64,000 bases of DNA from Carettochelys insculpta (GCF_033958435.1 NC_134138.1:265151798-265215797), one strand, 5' to 3'; shown: positions 1 to 10,982, counted from the stretch's first letter. The notes: generated from the sequence alone by a model not told the origin. Made by a program: numbers and translations.

Positions 1-561
1 TAGCCCACAGATGGCCAGTTTCTGGCAGGAGTGACAGCACCAGCTGTCGGAAGAGACAGTCCTTCCAACCCATCGTGGGGAGAAGACCCCAAGGGGGGCC
101 CCTCTGGGATGCAGCTTTCCCCCTCCTCTGGCTGGCTGCCTACCAGCTCTCCCTTCCCCTAGCCTCTACCTGTGGCCCCCGCCCTCGCCCCCCAATTCCA
201 AGCCAGCTCGGCTCCTCCCTCCTGTTTGTTCAGGGCAGAGGTGTCACCTGCCAGCTGTAGCGCCAGGATCCTCCTTTGGCCCTGGGAGCTCCTCGGCTCT
301 TGTGGCTCATATGTAGCCTGAGTCTCCCTTTGGCACTCCCCCCACTCCATCACATGCTGCTGCTGCGGGGTGTCCCACCCCCTCCGCCCGGGGGCCCCTC
401 GAGGTTCTGCTCCCCCCTGGCCCGGGGATGGGGCATGGCACTGTCATGCAGGGTGGGGGGCGCAGGGGCTGACGGCTGCCCCTGCGCTGTGAGGGCCATG
501 GCCCTGGTGTCCTTGGGGCCATGGCCATGTGAGCGTGTGGGGGGCCCTGGACACATCTCTG

Positions 562-1272
562 TTACCCCCGCCCCTCCAGCCCTGGGGTGTCCACCAGAGA
601 GGGGTACCTACCTGTGGGTCCGCTCCCATGGTCCGGAGATCCCCGGGGGTCGGAAGCCCTGCTGCTGCTCCGGGATGGCAGGAGGAGGATCTGCAGGCTG
701 GATTCTGCGGAGGAGGAGCCCCCCTCCTCCTCCTCCTCCTCCTGCCGCGATGTCCCGGGGATGGCCTCTGGGGGGGGCCCCCGGGGTGCGGGGCTTGCCT
801 CCGGGTCGGACTCCGGCTGCAGGGCTTGCTGGGGCTCGTCAGCCGAGGTGTCAAGGGTGGCCGGAGGGGAGGAGGTGTGCCAGGAGCCCAGGATGTCCCT
901 GAGCTCCCTGTAAAAGGGGCAAGTGACGGGGGTGGCCCCAGATCGGCTGGCCGCATCCCGGGCCCGGGCATAACCCTGCAGCAGCTCCTTCACCTTACTC
1001 CGGACATGGTCCGGAGTGCGGGCAGGGTGACCCCGGGCAGCCAGGCCGTCGGCCAGCCAAGTGAACGCATCCGCGTTCCTCCTCTTGCTCCCCATTACCT
1101 GGAGCACCTCCTCCTCGCTCCAGAGCCCCAGCAGGTCCCGCAGCTCGGCCTCCATCCAGGAGGGGCCCCGCTGCCGCTTCCCAGACTGGCAGGTCTTCTG
1201 GCTGGCCTGGCTGCCCTGGCTCCCCTTGGGGGGGGTCCCCTGGGGGCGCTGGGGGGGCTGCTGGGCAGCCAT
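562..1272 (-). CDS. Myb/SANT-like DNA-binding protein of a Harbinger transposon
   Basis: An uninterrupted 236-codon reading frame, the second protein of the Harbinger element. In characterised Harbinger transposons the Myb-like partner binds transposon ends and helps bring the transposase to the nucleus and DNA; that role is inferred here from the family. Residues about 35-110 form the Myb/SANT-like domain: a basic lead-in (GKRQRGPSW), then EAELRDLLGLWSEEEV, NADAFTWLADGLAARGH, and the TPDHVRSKVKELLQGYARAR helix. An acidic, serine-rich low-complexity stretch follows (EEEEEE near 170). The ATG at 1272 is chosen because copies at 8.8 kb and 44 kb start at the same place. A consensus splice donor (CAG|GTAGGT on the minus strand, intron beginning at 611) suggests the frame runs into an intron rather than truly ending at 562, with a C-terminal exon left of the window. 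Confidence 0.75.
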   Translation of the reverse strand: MAAQQPPQRPQGTPPKGSQGSQASQKTCQSGKRQRGPSWMEAELRDLLGLWSEEEVLQVMGSKRRNADAFTWLADGLAARGHPARTPDHVRSKVKELLQGYARARDAASRSGATPVTCPFYRELRDILGSWHTSSPPATLDTSADEPQQALQPESDPEASPAPRGPPPEAIPGTSRQEEEEEEGGSSSAESSLQILLLPSRSSSRASDPRGSPDHGSGPTGRYPSLVDTPGLEGRG

Positions 1273-1372
1273 CGCCGCTGTGTGGTGGGCTGAGGGCTGT
1301 GCAGGCTGCCCGCGTGTGCAGGCTGCAGCCTGTACATTGCCTCAGCTTCCTGCAGAGTCAGGGCGGGGGAGG

Positions 1373-1400
1373 GGACCTTTAAGGGGCCGCTCCACGCGGC
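1373..1400 (-). promoter_or_regulatory. Promoter-like CTTTAAGG block upstream of the Myb-like ORF
   Basis: An ACCTTTAAGGGG core in a G-rich context lies about 100 bp upstream of the Myb-like ATG. The same kind of block (CTTTAAAGG or CCTTAAAGGG next to CCCCTCCCAGA) lies about 90 bp upstream of the transposase start at 3990-4010 and is kept in every 0.7-kb MITE. Its position and conservation suggest a core promoter; this is inference. Confidence 0.4.
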
Positions 1401-1698
1401 CACCAGTGAGCTGAGGGGCTGGAGAGAGCGTCTCTCAACCCCCCAGCTGATGGCCACCATGGAGGACCCGGCAATTTCGACGTTGCGGGACGCAGATCGT
1501 CTACACTGTCCCTACTTCGACGTTGAGCGTCGAAGTAGGGCGCTATTCCTATCTCCTCATGGGGTTAGCGACTTCGACGTCTCACCGCCTAACGTCGAAG
1601 TTAACTTCGAAATAGCGCCCGACGCGTGTAGCCGCGACGGGTGCTATTTCGAAGTTAGTGCCGCTACTTCGAAGTAGCGTGCACGTGTAGACACAGCT

Positions 1699-2989
1699 CC
1701 TGTGTTCTGGCAGAATTTTGGTATTGCTGTTTTATTTTTTTAAAATATATAATATTTAGCTGACTTTTGGAGTGAGAAAGGGCAGGGGGACAACTTTAGC
1801 TTGCCTCGGAAAGAAATTCTAGATTCGGTGCCTTGTTTCTCATATTTTAACATTTCAGAGGCATTAATTTGCCAAATTAACTCACTAACATTGTCAGATA
1901 AACATTTTTCAACAAGGATCACATTAAATCCAAGGATGAATTACAGGTTGATTGATGATGATGATTAATCCAATACCCCAAAAGTGAAAAATGAATCAAG
2001 TTTACTTTTCTGAAGGATTAGATTAATGCTATTAGCAAAAGAGGCAGGGAAATTATACTGCACAGATAGTGAGCAATAAATTTGAAATTGTTATAACTTT
2101 CCCCATAACACTTTATTATTATTAATTTATATTCCAATAATTCCCACAGGCCACAACCAAGCCTGAGGTTCCATAGTGCTAGGTACTCTTCATACACATA
2201 AGGATGGACAGTCCCTGTCTCAAATAGCTTGCAGTCTGAGGCATCATGTCATGTAAGCAACTTTGTTGAGGACAGTGGCTAAGAACTTGCTTAAGTGCTG
2301 TCCTACACAGGGACAGATTTAAACACAAACGTAAGTGTGCAGTTGAGCCCCTGAACTGGCGCATTAGTAGGTAAGACAGAAAAGATGGAGGAGGAGAAAA
2401 AATTAGATTATTCCCATTTTGTCTCACTCAAAAGGTTGAAATATCGGTGGATTAGAAGACCCTGAGATACAATGACAAAAAATAAAAATAAAATAATAAA
2501 AAATAGGACAGGGAAATCAATGAAAACTAAAAAAAAATTGCTTTTTTAATTTTTTTCACGACTTTATAATTCAATTGTCATCGAGTTCTGGTCACAGCCA
2601 TTGTCAAGCAAACTCTTTGTAAAGAAAAAAATATCAAATGTAAAATCTAATCCCAGGTCCTAATACAAATGAGGAACTAAAAATCTCTTAACTGTCCTGT
2701 GCTAATTTGTAATGATCCAAAGCTAGGTTTAAAATGGCAAGTTCTTTCTCTTCTGATCTCTCCCTCTGAGTCACAGATAACGTATGGATAAAGCACAAGC
2801 AAATGTACTCCAAGGACCAACCCTGGAATTGACAGAGCAGACGGATTGGATGACCTACTCTTGCAGATCTTTGTCATCTCTCATAGAAGTATTTCCTTAA
2901 CAGATTTCTCAACAGAGTTGGATCCCAAAAATGTTGCCACCTAGTCAGAGATTACCCGTGGAGAGAAATTAATACCAGGTTAGTGCAGA
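1699..2989. other. Non-coding DNA with one weak MIR-like stretch
   Basis: AT-rich sequence without a convincing gene. About 2118-2330 (CATAGTGCTAGGTACTCTTC, then GGACAGTCCCTGTCTCAAA and AGCTTGCAGTCTGAG) resembles a common amniote MIR/CORE-SINE-like repeat. Short ORFs here have no recognisable domain. Confidence 0.4.
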
Positions 2990-3987
2990 ACCCATAGAAA
3001 TATAGGACTTCATAGAAATATAGGATTGGAAGAGACCTCAGTAAGTCATCTAGTCCAGTCTACTGTGCTCAAGGCAGAAGTAAGTATTAACTAGACCACC
3101 CTGAGAGGTGTTTGTGTAAATAACCCTTTCTTAAATATCTCCAGCAATGGACATTCCACAACTAGAGCCCTACAAATTGATGTCCATTTTATATCCATGG
3201 ATATCCACATCCACGTTTGCAGGCCATGAATCAGATGCAAATTTTGTATCCTTTAAGGAGTCTATCCACATCTTTTTTAGGTAATTTTTACAGGTGTTCA
3301 GCTACCTTAATAGTTAAGGACGTTTTTTTTTCTGAATTCCCCTTGCTGCAATGTAAGCCCATTACTCCTTGTCCTATCTTTAGCAGCTAAAAAAATAATA
3401 ACTTTTTATGTAATTGAAGGTTGGGATCATGTGCTCTCTCAACCTCTCTTCTCCAAACTAAGGAAACCTAGGTTTTTTCAGTCTTTCCTAAGAGATGATG
3501 CTCTCTAGAATTTTAATCATTGTTGTTGCACTCGTTCGGACTTTCTCCAATTTGCCCACTTCTTTCCCAAAGTGTAGGGTCCAGTACTGGACATAGTACT
3601 CCAGCTGAGGCCTTACTAGTGTTTAGTGAAAGAATTACTTCTTGTGTCTTGCTTACAGTGCTGCTAAAACATCCCAGAATTATGTTGATTTTTTGCAACA
3701 TTATTGACTCACATTAGCTACGTTTACACTAGCAGACTATGTCAAAGTAGCCTATTTCAAAGTAAGGACATCGAAATAGACTACTTTGATGCGTATCGTC
3801 TACATGTCCTCCAGGGTTTATGCCATTGACGTTCAACATCAAAGTAGGGATGCGGAACATCGAAAGTTGCTGCCACGGAAGGAAACGCGAAGCATCCACA
3901 CACACAAGTGCTCCCCGTCGAAATAAGGGGCCAGGAAAAACCACAGACCGGGTCACAGGCTGGACTAGCCCTTCCAGGTCAACAGCA

Positions 3988-4012
3988 AGCTGCTCCTTTA
4001 AAGGACCCCTCC
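3988..4012 (+). promoter_or_regulatory. Promoter-like CTTTAAAGG block upstream of transposase
   Basis: CTCCTTTAAAGGACCCCTCC lies about 90 bp upstream of the transposase start. It is conserved in the MITEs (CCCTTAAAGGGCCCCTCCCA at 5273-5292 and near 38720) and has a counterpart upstream of the Myb-like gene. Confidence 0.4.
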
Positions 4013-5044
4013 CAGATACACCCAGCCTGCACAGCACAAGGTCCTCAGAGAACCCTCCACACTCTTGCAGACCAAGTCACAGCAGATATAGACCCCCAGC
4101 AGCAGCAGGAGGAAGAGGAGGCCCTCCAGGTAGTCATCCAGGGGGCAAGCGCCCTGCTAGGTGCTGCCCAAGAGGCCACCCAGTGGTTCCTGCCAGAGAA
4201 GCCCTCCCTGGGGGCAGACAGGGACTCTCCTGACCACCGGGCTCCCCTCTTCCTCCCCCACCAGCTGCTCCCCCACCTCTGGAGCTACCCCACCAGCTCC
4301 GAGTGGTAGGAGCAGCTGGTCAGGTGGGAGTGGGATGACAACATGTGGCTGCGGAACTTCTGCATGCGCCGGCAGACCTTCCTGGAGCTCTGCCAGTGGC
4401 TCACCCCCTCACTGAGGCACCAGGACACTCAGATGTGGCGCGCCCTCTCCATTGAGAGGAGGGTCACAATAGCCGTCTGGAAGCTGGCCACTCCAGACAG
4501 CTACTGCTCCATGGGACACCAGTTTGGAGTGGGAAAGGCCATGGTTGGGGCAGTCGTCATGGAGGTATGGAGGCCCAGGCATGTACCCACTGGGGGCGGG
4601 GGGCCGGGTGTGGGGCTGGGGAGGGAGGGGCCGGGTATGGGGCTGGAGAGGGAGGGGCGCCAGGGAGTGAGGGGCTGGGCAGGGGGGTACCCAGGGAGGT
4701 GTCCGGGAGCGGGGGCCTAGGGGGAAGGCTCTGGGGCACCCTGCACACCCTTGTGGGCACCTGTGTTCCCTCCCCACAGGTGGTCCGTACACTCAATTCC
4801 ATGCTGCTCCAGAGGGTCATCCAACTCAGGGACCTGGATGCAGCCATTGCCAGATTTGCCACCATGGGGTTCCCAAACTGCTTTGGGGCCCTGGACGGGA
4901 CCCACATCCCCATCCGCACCCTGGACCACGACGGAGGAAGATACATAAACTGCAGGGGCTACCACTCCATGGTCCTGCAGGCCACGGTGGGCAGCCGGGG
5001 CTGCTTCCAGGACATGTACGTGGGTTGGCCCGGCTGCACACATG

Positions 5045-6439
5045 GGCTACGTCTACACGTGCAGCCAACATCGAAATAGTCTATTTCGATGAATAACGTC
5101 TACACGTCCTCCAGGGCCAGCAACGTCGATGTTCAACTTCGACGTTGCTCAGCCCAACATCGAAATAGGCGCAGCGAGGGAACGTCTACACGTCAAAGTA
5201 GCACACATCAAAATAGGGATGCCAGGCACAGCTGCAGACAGGGTCACAGGGCGGACTCAACAGCCAGCCGCTCCCTTAAAGGGCCCCTCCCAGACACAGT
5301 TGCACTAAACAACACAAGATCCACAGAGCTGACAACTGGTTGCAGACCCCGTGCCTGCAGCATAGATCCCCAGCTGCCGCAGAAGCAGCCAGAAGCCCTG
5401 GGCTAAGGGCTGCTGCCCACGGTGACCATAGAGCCCCGCAGGGGCTGGAGAGAGAGCATCTCTCAACCCCCCAGCTGATGGCCGCCATGGAGGACCCAGC
5501 AATCTTGACGTTGCAGGACGCGGATCGTCTACACTGTCCCTACTTCGACGTTGAACGTCGAAGTAGGGCGCTATTCCTATCTCCTCGGCTGCGTCTACAC
5601 GTGCACGCTACTTCGAAGTAGCGGCAGTAACTTCGAAATAGCGCCCGTCACGTCTACACGTGTTGGGCGCTATTTCGAAGTTGAAATCGACATTAGGCGG
5701 CGAGACGTCGAAGTCGCTAACCCCATGAGCGGATGGGAATAGCGCCCTACTTCGACGTTCAACATCGAAGTAGGGACGTGTAGACGATCCGCGTCCCGCA
5801 ACATCGAAATAGCGGGGTCCTCCATGGCGGCCATCAGCTGGGGGGTTGAGAGATACTCTCTCTCCAGCCCTTGCGGGGCTCTGTGGTCACCGTGGGCAGC
5901 AGCCCTTAGCCCAGGGCTTCTGGCTGCTGCTGCTGCAGCTGGGGGTCCGTGCTGCATATACAGGGTCTGCAACTAGTTGTTGGCTCTGTGTATCTTGCAC
6001 TGTTTAATGAAAGTGTGTCTGGGAGGGGCCCTTTAAGGGAGCGACTTGCTGTTGAGTCCGCCCCGTGACCCTGTCTGCAGCTGTGCCTGGCTCCCTTATT
6101 TCGATGTGTGCTACTTTGGCGTGTAGACGTTCCCTCGCTGTGCCTATTTCGATGTTGGGCTGAGCAACGTCGAAGTTGAACATCGACGTTGCCAGCCCTG
6201 GAGGACGTGTAGACATTATTCATCGAAATAGCCTATTTCGATGTCGCAACATCGAAATAAGCTATTTCGAAGTTGGGTGCACGTGTAGACGTAGCCCTCA
6301 TGAGGTTAGCGACTTCGACGTCTCGCCGCCTAACGTCGAAGTTAACTTCGAAATAGCGCCCGACGCGTGTAGACGTGACGGGCGCTATTTCGAAGTTGGT
6401 GCCGCTACTTCGAAGTAGCGTGCACGTGTAGACGCAGCT
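5045..6439 (+). mobile_element. Harbinger MITE A inserted in the transposase
   Basis: Starts GGCTACGTCTACACGTG and ends CACGTGTAGACGCAGCT, flanked by perfect ATG duplications at 5042-5044 and 6440-6442. Without the nested MITE B it is about 0.68 kb, colinear with the intact MITE at 38463-39176. The interior keeps the TTAAAGGG block, a degenerate start of the transposase (ATAGATCCCCAG near 5362) and the upstream region of the Myb-like gene. It is an internal-deletion derivative of the two-gene element. Confidence 0.9.
5587..6296 (-). mobile_element. Harbinger MITE B nested in MITE A
   Basis: A 710-bp MITE of the same family in reverse orientation (GGCTGCGTCTACACGTG on the left, CACGTGTAGACGTAGCC on the right). 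It interrupts MITE A inside its right-hand CTCCTCATGGGGTTAGCG block. The duplicated target is CTC (5584-5586 and 6297-6299); removing one copy restores the sequence of the other family members. Confidence 0.9.
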
Positions 6440-7053
6440 ATGATGTCCATGTTTTTAGGAACTTGGACCTGTGCTGCCAGCTGGAGGCAGGGGCCTACAT
6501 CCCCCAGAGGGAGATCCCTCTGGGGGACACTACCTTGCCCCTCTGCCTCGTGGCGGATGCGGCCTACCCCCTCCAGCCCTGGATCATGCGCCCATACACC
6601 AGCCACCTCAATGTCAGCCAGGAGCGGTTCAACACCCACCTGAACCAAGCCCGCCACGTGGTGGAGAGGACCTTCAGCTGTTTGAAGGGCCGCTGGCGGT
6701 GCCTCCTTGCCCGCCTGGAAGTCAGCCTCCAGAACATCCCCCAGGTTGTGGGTGCATGCTGCACACTCCACAACATTGTCGAGAACAAGGGGGAGGCTAT
6801 CGTCCAGGGGTGGGTGGTCGACTTCAGCATGGGCTTCCTCCAGCAAGCCGCCGCACCCAGCCGCCAGGCCCGCTATGAGGGGGTACAGGTCCATGAGGCC
6901 CTGAGGGCCAACTTTGATCAGGAAGACCCCTGAGCACCTCCCTGGCCTTCTCTGGAGGACCCCCCACACACACACAGCCTGCACTGCCCACACACTGCCC
7001 GCAACACCCACATACCACCCCCCCAACAAGCACATGCCTCCAGTTATTTGGAA

Positions 7054-7059
7054 AATAAA
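7054..7059 (+). terminator. Poly(A) signal of the Harbinger transposase
   Basis: AATAAA lies 121 bp after the transposase stop at 6931-6933, followed by a T-rich and A-rich run. It is the likely cleavage signal for the plus-strand gene, placed between the two convergent genes. Confidence 0.55.
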
Positions 7060-7221
7060 ACCTTTTTTTTTTAAAAAAAAAACTGCAAACTTTGTTTTGT
7101 GCACAACAGAAACCACAACCACTATACAAAGGGGGACAACTACATACATGGGGGACAGCTATATACATGGGGAGACAACTAGGCAAATGGGGGCCCAGCG
7201 GACAGCTTGGCTGTTGGCCCA

Positions 7222-8812
7222 TCAGTACAGGGTGGGGGTAGAGGGGCGCGACCCCCAGCTGGTACAGCTTGTTACACTCCCCCCACATGTCCACGGTCCC
7301 CAGTGTGGCCGGCTGGGGGCTGGGAAGACTGGCAAGTACGGCCGGGATGCCTCCACTGGCCGGTCTTCAGCCCTAGTGGGCTCTGGTCCTGGGGAGCTGG
7401 CAGGCACCACGGCAGGTGACGCAGCAGAGACAGAGGTGGGTGGGGTGGCGGGTGGGGCAGTAAGTGGTGAGGCGGGTGGGGCGGCAGGCGGTGTGGCAGG
7501 GTGGGCATCGGGTGGAACGGCTTGGGTGGCAGCGGAGGGCGGGAGCCGGGCGATGGCCTCCTGGATCGACCCGGCTATGTCCCAGAAGACCCCCATGAAA
7601 TCCTCCCATGCCACCCACTACTGGGTGGACTCCTCCCAGTCAAAGCGGAGTCTCTTCACCACCTCTGTCCACCGCCGGAAAGCTGCCAGGAGCTGGGAGT
7701 CCACAGGGTCCATCCCCAGGGTCCGGCGGTGGCGGGACCGTCCCGCTGACCTTGGGGGTGTCTCCGGGTGCTGGCAGTGGCTGACCTCCAGCGGGCTGTC
7801 AGGGACGACGGAGGGTGCCTGGCTGCCAGGGGCAATGGATGGTGCAGATGCAGAGAGGGAGAGAGGGAGGGGAAGGCTGTTAGCACCTTGCCCTGGCCCA
7901 TGGCCCGTTTCTCCCACTGCTTGGGTGCTGGGTCTCCATCCCCGTCGGTGGGTGTGATGTCCCTGTTGGCTGTCCCCATTGCATTGTCCCCCCGCACCCG
8001 GGGTTAGGGCACAGTGTTGTCCATGTGTGCGGGTGCTGACAGGCACTGATGGCTGTGCCACTATCCCGGGACCATGCTGTGGCTGGGCGGTTGCGGGTTG
8101 GGGTCCACTGGGAGTGTGTGAGGCTCCCAGTTGTGTTTGGTGCCCCCACCCCATGGCCCTTGGGTGTGTGCCTTGTGGGGTACGTAACTGACCATCCATT
8201 GCCGCAGTCAGGGGAAGCCCGGTGGGCGGACGCCCAGCTGGTGCTCTGGGAGGGGAGGTCTATGAGGAGGCCCCTCCTTGCTGCTGGACCCCTCCTATGC
8301 TGTCCTGAGGGGGGGCTCCTCGGGTGGGCCCAGGGCGCAGGGCTGGCCTCCGGGCTGGACTCCGGCTCCAAGGCCTGCTTGGGTTCATCGGCCATGGTGT
8401 CAAGGGTGGCTGGTGGGGAGGAGATGTCCCAGGGGCCGAGGATGGCCCTGAGCTCCCTGTAATAGGGGCAAGTGGCAAGGGCAGCCCCAGACCGGCTTGC
8501 TGAGTCCCGGGCCTGGGCGTACCCCTGCTGCAACTCCTTCACCTTACTCCAGACATGATCCAGAGCACAAGCAGGGTGACCCTGGGCAGCCAGGCCCTCG
8601 GCCAGTTGGGCGAATGCTTCTGCATTCCACCACTTGCTCCCCATCATGTGGAGCACCTCCTCCTCGCCCCAGAGCCCCAGCAGGTCTCAGAGCTTGGCCT
8701 CCGACCAGGAGGGTCCCTGCCTCTTTTTGGCCCCCCGCTTGGCTGCTGGCGGTGCCTGGGTCCCCTCAGAAGGGGAGCCCTGGGGGCGCTCAGGGGGCTG
8801 GCTTAATGCCAT
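7222..8812 (-). pseudogene. Myb/SANT-like protein of the Harbinger element, broken
   Basis: Second gene of the 5.4-kb element. The N-terminal exon begins MALSQPPERPQGSPSEG at 8812 and has the basic KRGAKKRQGPSW lead-in. It hits an in-frame TGA at 8687-8689 where the copy at 562-1272 has an Arg codon, and then continues with DLLGLWGEEEVLHMMGSKWW, NAEAFAQLAEGLAAQGH and LDHVWSKVKELQQGYAQAR. A C-terminal exon follows in another frame (about 7818-7222): DPVDSQLLAAFRRWTEVVKR, RFDWEESTQ, an in-frame TAG (7618-7620, probably once Trp), then WVAWEDFMGVFWDIAGSIQE and a Pro/Ala-rich tail. The exon join is inferred from a CAG-type acceptor near 7818 and a mutated donor near 8186. Confidence 0.7.
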
Positions 8813-9323
8813 GGCTGGTGGCACTGCAGATTGGGGCCTCTGGAAAGCGTGCAGGGCTAGCACGTGCGTGTGCTGCTGCCTGCACACTCTCAGCTTCCCG
8901 CCACAGGAAATCTGGGTCTATGGTGCTTTAAAGGCTGTTGCGTGCGGGGACCATAGAGCCCCGCAGGGGCTGGACACAGCATCTCAACCCCTCAGCTGAT
9001 GGCCTCCATGGAGGACCCTGCTATTTTGAAGTGGCAGGACGCAGATCATGTACACACACCCTACTTCAACATTCAATGTTCGTTTAGACGCAACAGGTGC
9101 TGTTTCGACGTTGTGCTGGCTACTTCGAAGTAGCCAGCTAGCGTAGACGCACCCATTTAGTTTGTGATCCACTCTAACTGCAGATCATTTTCTTCAGTAG
9201 TTCTTCCTATGCACTAATTTCGTATTTTGTATGTGTGTAATTATCATTCCTTCCTTAGTCCAATACCCTGCATTTGCCCAGATGGAATTTCATCCTGTTT
9301 CAATCATTTCTCCAGTTAGCCAC

Positions 9324-9783
9324 TGTAGCCAACCAGGCTCAGGTTCCCCAGAGACGAGGCTGCACCCAGAAGGCAAGTGCTATATTTGGTTTATTGAAAG
9401 CGCGTGACACCTGCAATGGGAGCCCCAGAGACGCCGCAGTCACCAGTGGGGGAAGACCTGATGCGCCAGAGCTTCGCTCGGGGAGAGGCTCTATAACAGG
9501 CCTCCTAACACTAGCTGATAAAGCTGAACTCACTAACATAAGATTGCCTAAAATTGCCTATGCATTTCTTATCACTATCGCTTGTGGCCTACTGCCAGCG
9601 TAGCCTTGAACTCTTGGCAAGCGCCCCTTGTTTTACAGGAGTTGTGGGGCAGGATGAGTTGTTTTGCAGCGTGTAGCCTTGAAAGTATTGGCAGCATGCT
9701 TCTGTATAGGATTCCTCTAAGGAGTTCACAGAGGGGTCGGACTGCTCTCATGAGACCGTTACAAACTCATCTTGCACCCTACA
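9324..9783 (-). mobile_element. Solo LTR of an endogenous retrovirus-like element
   Basis: A 460-bp segment with TGTAG..CTACA ends and a perfect 5-bp duplication GCCAC (9319-9323 and 9784-9788). It interrupts the antisense CR1, whose text continues on either side. The only AATAAA is on the minus strand (9390-9395), close to that strand's 3' end, which sets the orientation. No internal retroviral coding sequence is present, so this is a solo LTR left by LTR-LTR recombination. Confidence 0.82.
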
Positions 9784-10640
9784 GCCACCTTCATTGTAAA
9801 CTCTAATCCTGCCCTCCAAAGCACTTGCAATCCCTTGCAGTTTGGTACTATCCTCAAACTCAACATGTCTTTAGCTAAATCATATCTATGCCCTTATCTA
9901 AATCATTTATGAAGTTACCAACTAGAACCAGACCTAAGACAGAACTCTATAAGACCCTACTTGATGTGCCATTCCTGAGTGATTGTGAGGTTAATCAAGA
10001 CTATATTTTTCCAGTTTGTTTATGAGAAAGTCACGTGTGATAGTATCAAAAGCCTTAATTCCATTGAGATCCATTACATTTACTGCTTCCCCCAAATCCT
10101 CCAGGCTAGATGCTCTGTCAGAGAAGGATATTAGGTTGGATCGATGTGACTTACTCTTGACAAATCCATTTTGATGCTAACATAACTCCTTATTTACCTC
10201 TAGGTGCTCACAGACTGATTATTTGCTACATTATCTTTCCAGGTATAAATGTTCAGCTGACTTGGCTATCATTCCTTATTCTTATCCTTATTCTTTAAAG
10301 AAGGGTACTCCATTTGCCCTTTTTCAGTCCTTGGGGATCTCTCCCATCCTCCATGAGTTCTCAAAGATATTCACTAGGATCAGAGATCTTTTAAACCAGA
10401 CCCTTAAGTATTCTAGCATATACTCCAGCAGGCCTTGACAAATTGAAAGCATTCAACTTATGTAAGTAATTCTTGGCTTATCTTTCTTTTTTTCAGACTC
10501 AGATCCTGTCCCATTTACACTGATGTAGACTAAGTTAGTTGTCCAATCATCGCCAGCATTTTTGGTGAAAATTGAACAAAAGAAGTATTTAACATTTTGC
10601 TATTTGCTTCATATTCTGTTATCATTTTCTTGATGTTACA

Positions 10641-10982
10641 ATTATGGAAGGTATTGGAGGAAGAGAATCAAATGTATCAAATTCTGTTAAAGTACTTAGA
10701 GCATTGGATGGACATTTAAAATAAACAAGAAATGGAATTTGATAAATTTGAATCATTCCTTTTACTCTCATATTCTTCCTCCCTCTATTCTTCCCCTTTT
10801 ATTCATTTTACCAAAATTACAAACATCAAAGGCGGCTTTTCTTAAATTGTAAAATCTTGGTGTCAGGGATTTTCTTTTCATTTTGGGTATGTGGCAACCA
10901 TACCAATACGTCCTCGATCTCTGATTGGATGCTCTGGCTCCTACCATAATCTACAAATACTACTGCAACTCAATTATTCAAT
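10641..10982. other. No recognisable feature
   Basis: AT-rich sequence between the end of the antisense CR1 and a fold-back MITE. I see no gene or repeat boundary. Confidence 0.5.

Larger units (their letters stand above)
1..1698 (+). mobile_element. PIF/Harbinger transposon, right part (cut by window start)
   Basis: This is the right-hand part of a two-gene Harbinger element, in the same orientation as the copy at 3716-9154. It contains the Myb-like gene on the minus strand, its upstream block (GCTGATGGCC..CATGGAGGAC near 1447-1467), and a right terminus ending GTGTAGACACAGCT at 1698. The terminal 250 bp matches the right end of the 0.7-kb MITEs at 38463-39176 and 5045-6439. The left part, including any transposase, lies outside the window, so the target duplication cannot be checked. 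Confidence 0.8.
4088..6933 (+). pseudogene. Harbinger transposase (HARBI1/DDE_Tnp_4 type), split by a MITE
   Basis: Relic of the DDE nuclease that would excise and insert the element. Exon 1 is 4088-4564, ending ATGGAG|GTATGG. The intron is 4565-4779 (GT..AG, 215 bp). Exon 2 is 4780-5044, continuing at 6443-6933. Once MITE A (5045-6439) and one 3-bp repeat are discounted the frame is continuous, about 410 residues in the family's size range. Visible motifs: LDGTHIPI (first catalytic Asp, codon 4894-4896), GWPGCTH just before the break, VADAAYPL (Asp codon 6556-6558), and VERTFSCLKGRWRCL, with 35 residues between that Asp and the Glu. The conserved Asp after CTH has its codon divided by MITE A. 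Other damage: the start is ATA (4088-4090) where MITE copies have ATG, and there is an in-frame TAG at 4307-4309. The N-terminus is Gln/Glu-rich. Confidence 0.85.
3716..9154 (+). mobile_element. Two-gene PIF/Harbinger transposon, near complete
   Basis: A 5.4-kb element (about 4.0 kb without its nested MITEs) with terminal repeats AGCTACGTTTACACTAG on the left and TAGCGTAGACGCACCC on the right. It is flanked by a perfect 3-bp duplication ATT (3713-3715 and 9155-9157). It carries a transposase on the plus strand (4088-6933) and a Myb-like gene on the minus strand (7222-8812); the two genes are convergent. It sits inside an antisense CR1 whose sequence continues on both sides. Both genes are broken, so this copy is not autonomous now. 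Confidence 0.88.
2990..10640 (-). mobile_element. CR1 LINE, antisense, split by a Harbinger and an LTR
   Basis: The reverse complement of a CR1 3' region. The 3' terminus is at about 2990-3040 (two copies of CATAGAAATATAGGA, then TGGAAGAGACCTCAG and TCATCTAGTCCAG). RT-region sequence follows in antisense, for example CCAGTACTGGACATAGTACT at 3581-3600. The LINE breaks at 3715, resumes at 9158 (GTTTGTGATCCACTCTAAC), breaks again at 9323, and resumes after 9788 to about 10640. An unrelated AT-rich piece seems to interrupt 3168-3310. No open reading frame survives. Nested insertions: Harbinger 3716-9154 and solo LTR 9324-9783. Confidence 0.75.

Noticed and set aside
276..1293. Long plus-strand frames of 208 and 254 codons
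   Set aside because: They are antisense or out-of-frame to the Myb-like ORF at 562-1272 in GC-rich DNA, with Pro/Gly-rich composition and no domain.
6385..7149. 254-codon minus-strand frame
   Set aside because: Antisense shadow of the transposase C-terminal exon; it runs through the poly(A) region and a MITE terminus.
6914..7957. 347-codon plus-strand frame, the longest in the window
   Set aside because: It starts at the transposase stop and reads antisense through the Myb-like pseudogene; Gly/Ala-rich because the other strand encodes Pro-rich sequence. No domain.
9324..9783. Complete endogenous retrovirus
   Set aside because: Only one LTR with a single pair of 5-bp duplications; no internal region or second LTR.
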